From: Pseudomonadota bacterium
Lineage (GTDB): Bacteria; Pseudomonadota; Alphaproteobacteria; Rhizobiales; Hyphomicrobiaceae
Direction: 5' to 3'
Length of the DNA: 12,948 nucleotides
NCBI GenBank assembly: GCA_003242645.1
Contig: QGVC01000069.1
Location: 1-12,948 of the forward strand
The translations under genes and the position numbers were made by a program. Under the pieces are notes generated by a model. That model had not been told where the DNA came from, did no database searches, and worked only from the letters and a program-made list of their open reading frames with translations. Shown piece after piece: positions 7,408 through 12,948 of this stretch (positions are counted from its first letter, which is position 1; every line of letters starts with the position of its first letter).

Positions 7408-7419
7408 GATCAGGTGATC
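7408..7419. promoter_or_regulatory. Short inverted repeat in the tpiA-ppiD divergent region
   Basis: GATCA and TGATC flank a two-base GG centre. The site is 57 bases upstream of tpiA and just before the candidate ppiD -35 box, so a bound protein could touch both promoters. Five-base arms arise by chance fairly often, so this is weak. Confidence 0.25.
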
Positions 7420-7424
7420 CTGCC

Positions 7425-7454
7425 TTGCATTCAAGGACGGGCTGGGCTTCTTAT
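7425..7454 (+). promoter_or_regulatory. Candidate sigma-70-type promoter for ppiD-trpE
   Basis: TTGCAT at 7425-7430 and TCTTAT at 7449-7454 are 18 bases apart and about 100 bases ahead of the ppiD ATG. Each box matches about four of six consensus bases. This is the best candidate I can see by eye in the divergent region. Confidence 0.3.
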
Positions 7455-7552
7455 CACATCGAGATGAACATGGCCGTGGCCGCCGGGGCACGCCTTTCCT
7501 GTTGAATTCCCGGGCGGAGGACACGGCCAAGCACAAGGACAAGACCTGATCG

Positions 7553-9451
7553 ATGCTTGACGCCCTGCGACGCGGAGCCACCGGTTGGGTGGCGAAAATA
7601 TTTCTGGGCTTGTTGATTGTCAGCTTCGCCATCTGGGGCGTGGCCGATGTCTTCACAGGCTACAACGAGGGTGCGCTCGCCCGCGTCGGAAAGAAGGAGA
7701 TCACGTCCGACGAGTTCCAGCGCGCGTTGCAGCTCGAAATTGACCTGCTTGCCCGGCAACTCGGACGTCGGCCAACGCTGGAGCAGGCCCGCGCCTTCGG
7801 CATCGATCAGCGAGTGCTCTCGCGCCTGATCGGCTCCGCGGCCGTGGACGCGCACGCGGAGCAGCTGCGCCTCTCAATCACCGATGAAGCCGTCGCAGAG
7901 GCCATTCGCAACGATCCTTCGTTTCAGAACCCCGACGGCACGTTCAATCGCATGATGGTCGAGAACGTGGCGCGCCAGCTCGGCCTCAGCGAGTACGGCT
8001 TCCTTACACTCCGCCGCGGCGAAGAGATTCGGCAGCAGCTGACCGATGCGATAACGGCAGGCGTACGCGCGCCCGATGCACTCGTCGAAGCGCTCCACAA
8101 GTATCGCAACGAAGCCCGCACGATCGAGCACTTCACGATCGACCCCAACGTGGCCATCACTCTGCCGGAGCCGGACCCGGCCAAGCTCCGGGAGGTCTAC
8201 GAGGCCAACAAAGAGCGCTTCATGACGCCGGAGTACCGCAAGCTGGCGATCATCAACCTCAACATCGACGAGGTGAAGAAGCGCATTCCGATCACTGAGG
8301 AAGAGCTGGCCGCCGCCTACGAGCACGACAAGGCGCGCTACGAAGTTCCCGAGCGCCGGCGCGTGCTGCAGCTTGCCTTTGAAAATCGTCAGGATGCGGA
8401 GCAGGCTGCCGCGGCCATCGCCCAGGGCAAGAGCTTCGAAGAGATCGCGAAGGAACGCGGGATCGCGGAGGAGGACTATACACTAGGTCTCCTGGCGCGG
8501 AGGGACATGATCGATCCGGCCGTCGCGGAGGCGGCGTTTTCGCTCGAGAATGGTGCCGTGTCCGGCGTAATCGATGGTCGCTTCTCGACGGTGATCGTCA
8601 AGGTGACCGAAATCCAGCCGGGCAAGCAGATGAGCCTCGATGAGGTAAGGGATCAGGTTCGCGATCGCCTTGCGCAGGACAAGGCGAGCACGGAGCTAAA
8701 CCGCCTCTATGACGAAATCGACGGCCGCCGCTTTGCTGGCAAGCCGCTCAAGGAGATTGCCCAGGAGCTCGGTCTGCCCTTCCTGGAAATTGAAGCTACG
8801 GATCGGGCGGGGAAGGCACCTGACGGGTCAACCGCTCTGGATGTCCCGGATGCACAGCGGATCTTGAATGCCGCCTTCCAGGGCCAAGTGGGCTTCGAGG
8901 GCGACGCCGTTGAGCTCGCTGACGGTGGCTATGCCTGGGTCGACGTCATCTCCGTGACGGAGGCGCGGCAGCGTTCTTTTGAGGAAGCTGAGGCTGACGT
9001 TACGGCGCTCTGGCGCGAGCAGGAGATGCGGCGTCGGCTGTCGGAGCTTGGCTCCAAGCTGGCGGAGCGCGCCGGTCAAGGTGAGAGCATGGAGGCGCTG
9101 GCCAAAGAGGTCGGCGGCAAGCTGGAGACGGCTCGCAACGTCAAGCGGCTTGGTGGCGCGCCTGGGCTACCCGATGGTGCAGTTGGCCAGGCATTCATCC
9201 TCCCAGAGGGTGGTACTGGGTCCGCTGAGACTCGTGACGGAAAATCGCGCGTCGTCTTCAAGGTCACCGAGATCATTCCGGCACCTCCAGCGACTCCCGA
9301 GGAGCTGTCTCAGCTGAGGACCGAGCTCAACCGCCAGTTGGAGAGCGATATCCTCACCGGATATCTGACAGCGCTTCAGGATCGCCTTGGCGTGAGCATC
9401 AACGAAGCCGCTTACCGGCGGGCCGTGGGCATCGCATCAGATCAGCAATAA
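7553..9451 (+). CDS. ppiD: PpiD-type membrane-anchored periplasmic peptidyl-prolyl isomerase / chaperone (SurA_N and PpiC domains)
   Basis: The 632-residue protein has one N-terminal membrane helix (residues 14-33, KIFLGLLIVSFAIWGVADVF) preceded by a short basic cytoplasmic end, which anchors the rest in the periplasm. A SurA_N-like chaperone region covers about 36-180. A parvulin PpiC domain follows at about 265-355, with KSFEEIAKERG (283-293), LGLLARRDM (311-319) and the FSLENGAVSGVI block (329-340). The rest is helical with a second weak parvulin-like repeat. Length matches PpiD of E. coli (about 620 residues), which sits by the Sec translocon and helps newly exported proteins fold. An in-frame TGA six bases before the ATG makes this the only start; the nearest AAGGA is 13 bases away, so the ribosome site is poor. 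trpE follows after 11 bases. Confidence 0.92.
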   Translation: MLDALRRGATGWVAKIFLGLLIVSFAIWGVADVFTGYNEGALARVGKKEITSDEFQRALQLEIDLLARQLGRRPTLEQARAFGIDQRVLSRLIGSAAVDAHAEQLRLSITDEAVAEAIRNDPSFQNPDGTFNRMMVENVARQLGLSEYGFLTLRRGEEIRQQLTDAITAGVRAPDALVEALHKYRNEARTIEHFTIDPNVAITLPEPDPAKLREVYEANKERFMTPEYRKLAIINLNIDEVKKRIPITEEELAAAYEHDKARYEVPERRRVLQLAFENRQDAEQAAAAIAQGKSFEEIAKERGIAEEDYTLGLLARRDMIDPAVAEAAFSLENGAVSGVIDGRFSTVIVKVTEIQPGKQMSLDEVRDQVRDRLAQDKASTELNRLYDEIDGRRFAGKPLKEIAQELGLPFLEIEATDRAGKAPDGSTALDVPDAQRILNAAFQGQVGFEGDAVELADGGYAWVDVISVTEARQRSFEEAEADVTALWREQEMRRRLSELGSKLAERAGQGESMEALAKEVGGKLETARNVKRLGGAPGLPDGAVGQAFILPEGGTGSAETRDGKSRVVFKVTEIIPAPPATPEELSQLRTELNRQLESDILTGYLTALQDRLGVSINEAAYRRAVGIASDQQ

Positions 9452-9462
9452 GGGGCCTGCTG

Positions 9463-11046
9463 GTGAGCACGCCGGTCAAAGCTGCGCTCGATGTGGCGCC
9501 AGGGTACGCTGCCTTCGCAGAACGCTACGAGAAGGGTGAACCGCAGGTCGTCTCGGCACGGTTGATCGCCGATCTCGAAACGCCTGTCTCCGCTTACCTC
9601 AAACTGACAAGCGTGCCTGGCCGCGACTCGGCCATGACTTTCCTTCTCGAGTCGGTGGAAGGCGGCGCCGTCCGCGGCCGTTACTCCATAATCGGTCTCA
9701 AGCCGGATCTTGTCTGGCGGGCATTCGGTGAGACGGCGGAAATCAACACCGACCCGAGCACCAACCCGCACGCGTTCGAGCGCGAGTCGCTGCCAACTCT
9801 GGAAGCCTTGCGCGCGCTGCTTGCGCGCTCCGCCATCCCGTTGCCGGAGGATCTGCCGCCAATGGCGGCCGGCGTCTTCGGGTACATGGGCTACGATACG
9901 GTACGGCTGATCGAGCACCTGCCCAATCCACCACGCGATGCTCTCGGCGTTCCTGACGCGATCCTCATCCGTCCGACCCTGATCGTCATTTTCGATTCGG
10001 TGAAGGACGAAATGGTCCTGGTGACGCCGGTGCGTCCCGTCAGGGGAGTCAGCGCCCGCGCGGCCTACGAGGCTGCCCAGGAGAGACTTGCCGGTGTCGC
10101 GGTTGCCCTCGATGTGTCACTTCCGCGAGACGCCCTCGCTGTCCAGGACGCGGCGGCTGAGCTGCCGGAGCCGGTCTCGAATACGACGCCCGCCGAGTAC
10201 ATGGCCATGGTGGAGCGGGCCAAGGAGTACATCGCCGCCGGAGACGTGTTCCAGGTGGTACTCTCGCAGCGGTTCTCGATCCCGTTCCCGCTCCCGCCAT
10301 TCGCACTTTACCGCTCGCTACGGCGGACCAACCCCTCGCCCTTTCTGTACCACCTCGACTTCGGCGACTTCTCTCTGGTCGGCTCGAGCCCGGAGATCCT
10401 GGTCCGCGTCCGTCGCGGAGAGGTGACGATCCGGCCGATTGCCGGCACGGCGCGCCGCGGCGCAACAGCGGAGGAGGACCAAGCGCTGGCCGAGGCGCTG
10501 CTTGCCGACCCGAAAGAGCGGGCCGAGCACCTCATGCTGCTGGACCTTGGCCGCAACGACGTCGGCCGCGTGGCCGAGATCGGCTCGGTCAAGGTGACCG
10601 AGCGCTTCGTGATCGAGCGCTACAGCCACGTGATGCATATTGTCTCGAACGTCATCGGGCGGCTCGATCCGAAGAAGGACGCCATCGACGCCCTCATGGC
10701 GGGGTTTCCCGCTGGCACCGTCTCCGGCGCGCCGAAGGTGCGGGCGATGGAGATCATCGACGAGCTGGAGAAGGACAAACGCGGCCCATACGCGGGTTGC
10801 GTTGGCTACTTCTCCGCCGATGGGCAGATGGACACCTGCATCGTGCTCAGAACCGCGCTCGTCAAAGACGGCGTCATGCACATCCAGGCAGGTGCTGGGA
10901 TAGTTTACGATTCGATACCAGAGAATGAGCAGCAGGAGTGCATCAACAAGGCCAAAGCCCTGGTGCGAGCGGCAGAAGACGCGGTGCGCCTCTCCAGCGG
11001 AGCAGCTCAACGCCAGGATCGCGGGAACGGCGGTCCGTTCGGCTGA
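9463..11046 (+). CDS. trpE: Anthranilate synthase component I
   Basis: The 527-residue protein converts chorismate to anthranilate, the first step of tryptophan synthesis, using ammonia from the partner TrpG. The N-terminal part holds LLES (61-64), the tryptophan feedback-binding motif, followed by RGRYSIIG. The chorismate-binding domain (about 240-500) has GDVFQVVLSQRF (240-251), the SSPEIL segment, RPIAGTARRG (334-343), HLMLLDLGRNDVGRV (366-380), AGTVSGAPKVRAMEII (427-442) and GAGIVYDS (477-484). These make it TrpE rather than the isochorismate or aminodeoxychorismate synthase relatives. The start is GTG, with AGGGG seven bases ahead. The gap after ppiD is 11 bases, so there is no room for a separate promoter or leader-peptide attenuator and it is probably read from the ppiD promoter. 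It is not fused to TrpG, and no trpG follows. Confidence 0.97.
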   Translation: MSTPVKAALDVAPGYAAFAERYEKGEPQVVSARLIADLETPVSAYLKLTSVPGRDSAMTFLLESVEGGAVRGRYSIIGLKPDLVWRAFGETAEINTDPSTNPHAFERESLPTLEALRALLARSAIPLPEDLPPMAAGVFGYMGYDTVRLIEHLPNPPRDALGVPDAILIRPTLIVIFDSVKDEMVLVTPVRPVRGVSARAAYEAAQERLAGVAVALDVSLPRDALAVQDAAAELPEPVSNTTPAEYMAMVERAKEYIAAGDVFQVVLSQRFSIPFPLPPFALYRSLRRTNPSPFLYHLDFGDFSLVGSSPEILVRVRRGEVTIRPIAGTARRGATAEEDQALAEALLADPKERAEHLMLLDLGRNDVGRVAEIGSVKVTERFVIERYSHVMHIVSNVIGRLDPKKDAIDALMAGFPAGTVSGAPKVRAMEIIDELEKDKRGPYAGCVGYFSADGQMDTCIVLRTALVKDGVMHIQAGAGIVYDSIPENEQQECINKAKALVRAAEDAVRLSSGAAQRQDRGNGGPFG

Positions 11047-11060
11047 TCGATTTCGCGGAA

Positions 11061-11085
11061 GACCACGGACGCGCTGCCCGTGGTT
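11061..11085 (+). terminator. Hairpin 15 bases after the trpE stop
   Basis: ACCACGG (11062-11068) pairs with CCGTGGT (11078-11084) across a nine-base loop, with a possible further G-U pair outside. There is no T-run after it, so it may be a weak terminator or a 3' end stabilising structure for the ppiD-trpE message. Confidence 0.35.
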
Positions 11086-11129
11086 GCTGCCCAAAAGGCG
11101 AGTAGAACCGAGCTACCTATGGATGAATT

Positions 11130-11156
11130 GGATCCCGGACATATGGCCCGGGATCC
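11130..11156. repeat. 9-base perfect inverted repeat between trpE and the HU gene
   Basis: GGATCCCGG (11130-11138) and CCGGGATCC (11148-11156) are perfectly complementary with a nine-base loop. It has no T-run on either side. It may be a bidirectional transcription barrier between the convergent units, or part of a dispersed genomic repeat. Confidence 0.45.
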
Positions 11157-11186
11157 GTCAGGAACTCGGTACGGAAGTTGAGATGC

Positions 11187-11227
11187 GAAGCCGGCCCCAG
11201 CCCCTGCTGCTGAGGCCAAAAGGCTTC
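11187..11227 (-). terminator. Hairpin at the HU gene stop codon
   Basis: The outer arms GAAGCC (11187-11192) and GGCTTC (11222-11227) pair, the latter overlapping the HU stop codon. Inside, GGCCCCAGC (11193-11201) and GCTGAGGCC (11209-11217) pair with one mismatch that becomes a G-U pair in the minus-strand RNA. Four unpaired bases bulge on one side. This gives about 15 pairs, stable, but no T tail follows on the minus strand. It probably marks the 3' end of the HU message. Confidence 0.45.
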
Positions 11228-11504
11228 AGGCGCGATTGAGGCTGTCTCTCAGCGCCTTGGAGGGCTGGAACTTCGGGACGTTGGCCGCGGGGATCTTGAT
11301 CTCCTGGCCCGTCGAAGGGTTGCGACCTGTGCGCGCCGCGCGCTTCGCTACCTTGAACTTGCCGAGCGGCGGAATGCTGACCTCCTGGCCTTTGCTCAGG
11401 GCGCTCTCGATGTGCTTGATCATCGCATCAACTGCAGCGCCGGCCTTCTCCTTCGATAGCTCCGCGGCACGGGCGACAGCGTCGATCAAGTCCTTCTTGC
11501 TCAT
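11226..11504 (-). CDS. hupB: HU family DNA-binding protein
   Basis: The 92-residue protein is a standard HU: MSKKDLIDAVA at the start, two helices to about residue 38, the SIPPLGKFKV strand (43-52), then KRAARTGRNPSTGQEIKIPA, which is the beta-arm with the conserved RNP..G proline that kinks DNA, and a final helix from about 80. HU dimers bend and compact DNA non-specifically. The frame stays open upstream to 11624, but that extension is low-complexity and unlike the family. The ATG at 11504 begins exactly where HU proteins begin and has GAGGA nine bases ahead, so I use it. It lies downstream of lon on the same strand, the usual clpX-lon-hupB order, but a strong terminator separates the two, so HU likely has its own promoter. 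Confidence 0.96.
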   Translation of the reverse strand: MSKKDLIDAVARAAELSKEKAGAAVDAMIKHIESALSKGQEVSIPPLGKFKVAKRAARTGRNPSTGQEIKIPAANVPKFQPSKALRDSLNRA

Positions 11505-11533
11505 CTTCCTACGTCCTCGAAGTTGAGAATGTG

Positions 11534-11589
11534 ACCCGGAACCACTTCTTGGTTGAAGAGGCCCTGGCCGAGACGAGTTGCTTCCGGGT
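11534..11589 (-). promoter_or_regulatory. Inverted repeat in the HU mRNA leader
   Basis: ACCCGGAA (11534-11541) and TTCCGGGT (11582-11589) are perfectly complementary with 40 bases between. The spacer itself contains smaller self-complementary pieces such as GGCC-CT-GGCC. If transcription starts at the candidate promoter, the whole leader could fold into one arm 30 bases ahead of the HU start. The repeat is seen; any control role is inferred. Confidence 0.35.
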
Positions 11590-11597
11590 GACAGAGC

Positions 11598-11624
11598 GGT
11601 GTACGAACGACTTCCGCCCGTCAA
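11598..11624 (-). promoter_or_regulatory. Candidate promoter for the HU gene
   Basis: On the minus strand TTGACG (11619-11624) is followed 15 bases later by TACACC (11598-11603). The -35 box is strong and has the CTTGAC form common in alphaproteobacteria. The -10 box is weak and the spacing short. It would leave a leader of roughly 85 bases. Position between the lon terminator and the HU gene supports it. Confidence 0.35.
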
Positions 11625-11687
11625 GTGAGAAACGCGAATTCACCCGCAAACACGGGCAAAACCTGCGAAGTTCCCCACCATTTCGTG

Positions 11688-11714
11688 AAAAACCCCGCCG
11701 AATCTTCGGCGGGG
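11688..11714 (-). terminator. Intrinsic terminator of lon
   Basis: A perfect nine-base stem, CCCCGCCGA with TCGGCGGGG, closes a four-base loop and runs straight into TTTTT on the minus strand. It begins 28 bases after the lon stop. This is a textbook Rho-independent terminator and separates lon from the HU gene. Confidence 0.93.
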
Positions 11715-11742
11715 CTTTCCAACTGTTGCGCACGCGACACTA

Positions 11743-12948
11743 TCAGTGCGCCGTGATGTGGGACGTGTCCCGATCCGCGGCGCCGGCGACCGTAGTCGCA
11801 GGCTCCTCCCACGTGATCGGCTCGGGCATCCTGACGAGAGCCACCTTCAGCACCTCGTCCATCCGCGAGACGGGGATGATTTCGAGGGCGTTCTTGATGG
11901 TCTCCGGAATCTCCGCGAGGTCTTTCACGTTCTCCTCGGGGATCACGACCTTCTTGATGCCGGCCCGCAGCGCCGCCAGCAGCTTCTCCTTGAGGCCGCC
12001 GATCGGCAGCACGCGGCCGCGCAGGGTAATCTCGCCCGTCATCGCCACGTCCTTGCGCACCGGGATGCCGGTCAGCACCGAGATGATCGCCGTCACCATG
12101 GCGACACCAGCTGACGGACCATCCTTCGGCGTCGCGCCCTCCGGCACGTGGACGTGGATGTCCTTGCGCTCGAAGAGCGTCGGCGGGATGCCGAAGTCCA
12201 CCGACCGCGACCGCACGTAAGCGTTGGCGGCCTGGATCGACTCCTTCATCACGTCGCGAAGGTTGCCGGTCACGGTCATCTTGCCCTTGCCGGGCATCAT
12301 GACGCCCTCGATGGTGAGGAGCTCACCGCCAACCTCGGTCCACGCCAGACCAGTGACGACGCCGACCTGGTCCTCGCGCTCGGCCTCACCGTACCGGTAC
12401 TTCGGCACGCCGAGGTACTTCTCGATGTTGTCCGGCGTGATCTCAATCGACTTGACGCCGTCGGTCAGGATCTCCTTCACCGCCTTACGGGCGAGCTTGG
12501 CGATCTCGCGCTCCAGGTTACGGACGCCGGCTTCCCGCGTGTAGCGCCGGATGATAAGCTTCAGAGCGTCATCGTTGATCGAGAACTCATGGTCCTCAAG
12601 CCCGTGCGCCTGCTTCTGGCCCGGAATGAGGTGCCGCTTGGCGATTTCGATCTTCTCATCCTCGGTGTAGCCCGCGATGCGAATGATCTCCATGCGGTCC
12701 AACAGGGCCGGCGGGATGTTGAGGGTGTTCGCCGTCGTCACGAACATGACGTTCGACAGATCGTAGTCCACCTCGAGGTAGTGATCGTTGAACGTCGAGT
12801 TCTGCTCCGGATCGAGCACCTCGAGCAGCGCCGCCGCAGGATCACCGCGGAAATCCGAGCCCATCTTGTCGATCTCGTCGAGCAGGAAGAGCGGATTGGT
12901 CCGCTTGGCCTTCCGCATCGCCTGGATCACCTTGCCGGGCATGGACCC
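11743..12948 (-). CDS. lon: Lon ATP-dependent protease, C-terminal part (5' end beyond window)
   Basis: The frame is open to the window edge, giving the last 401 residues of a protein that is usually about 800. The visible part opens just after the Walker A region with [11 protein letters not shown]. Next is the Walker B box [12 protein letters not shown] (17-28, counting from the first visible Met), and the AAA+ sensor regions around [11 protein letters not shown] (67-77) and the GVRNLEREI helix. The protease domain starts near [17 protein letters not shown]. The catalytic dyad is Ser277 in PKDGPSAG and Lys318 in GGLKEK, both present. The end is a short variable tail rich in Ala and Thr. Lon degrades misfolded and regulatory proteins in the cytoplasm. 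Nothing suggests it is broken. It ends in a strong terminator, with the HU gene following. Confidence 0.98.
   Translation of the reverse strand, partial: GSMPGKVIQAMRKAKRTNPLFLLDEIDKMGSDFRGDPAAALLEVLDPEQNSTFNDHYLEVDYDLSNVMFVTTANTLNIPPALLDRMEIIRIAGYTEDEKIEIAKRHLIPGQKQAHGLEDHEFSINDDALKLIIRRYTREAGVRNLEREIAKLARKAVKEILTDGVKSIEITPDNIEKYLGVPKYRYGEAEREDQVGVVTGLAWTEVGGELLTIEGVMMPGKGKMTVTGNLRDVMKESIQAANAYVRSRSVDFGIPPTLFERKDIHVHVPEGATPKDGPSAGVAMVTAIISVLTGIPVRKDVAMTGEITLRGRVLPIGGLKEKLLAALRAGIKKVVIPEENVKDLAEIPETIKNALEIIPVSRMDEVLKVALVRMPEPITWEEPATTVAGAADRDTSHITAH

Noticed and set aside
7464..7505. Thirteen-codon reading frame upstream of ppiD as a leader peptide
   Set aside because: It has no proper ribosome site and no run of regulatory codons such as Trp; ppiD and trpE show no attenuator structure after it.
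10318..11094. Minus-strand frame of 258 codons over trpE
   Set aside because: It is antisense to clearly conserved TrpE motifs and has no recognisable domain.
11120..11182. Twenty-codon frame covering the inverted repeat after trpE
   Set aside because: It has no ribosome site, no resemblance to known peptides, and its sequence is set by the palindrome.
11505..11624. Forty-residue N-terminal extension of the HU frame
   Set aside because: It is low-complexity, absent from HU proteins, and would need to be read through the candidate promoter; the ATG at 11504 has a ribosome site and the exact family N-terminus.

Overview
The window looks like chromosomal DNA of a GC-rich alphaproteobacterium, most likely of the order Hyphomicrobiales (Rhizobiales). 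The evidence is gene content and order: lon followed by an HU gene, tpiA with a small exported protein and secG on one strand, and a ppiD-type foldase gene running into trpE on the other. The genus cannot be named from sequence alone. I see no IS element, phage gene, CRISPR array, tRNA or rRNA. Almost all of the window is coding; no gene-free stretch exceeds about 240 bases.

Positions 1-2421 are an accessory block. It holds a cut-off AEC-family permease on the minus strand (start 683), a PhnN-like protein with an eroded nucleotide-binding loop (782-1516, minus), and, divergent from it, a non-haem iron 2-oxoglutarate dioxygenase (1744-2421, plus). Positions 2439-5466 are a complete tripartite tricarboxylate transporter operon on the minus strand, tctC-tctB-tctA. 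A strong hairpin lies between tctC and tctB, and a 17-base inverted repeat lies just ahead of tctC.

Positions 5658-9451 are housekeeping. On the minus strand are tpiA, a small exported protein with a basic tail, and secG, which ends in a terminator-like hairpin. On the plus strand, divergent from tpiA, are ppiD and trpE (to 11046), only 11 bases apart. Positions 11226-12948 hold an HU gene and the C-terminal two-fifths to one-half of lon on the minus strand. A textbook intrinsic terminator sits after lon, and convergent hairpins sit between trpE and HU.

The genes do not form one pathway. They cover protein export and folding (SecG, PpiD), protein turnover (Lon), chromosome architecture (HU), central metabolism (TpiA), tryptophan synthesis (TrpE) and uptake or efflux of organic acids (TctABC, AEC). 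I found no clearly new multi-gene system. The items most worth a second look are the apparent pseudokinase of the PhnN family and the 9-base inverted repeat in front of its start, the tct regulatory structures, and two apparent breaks in familiar gene order: secG not followed by pyrG, and trpE not followed by trpG.
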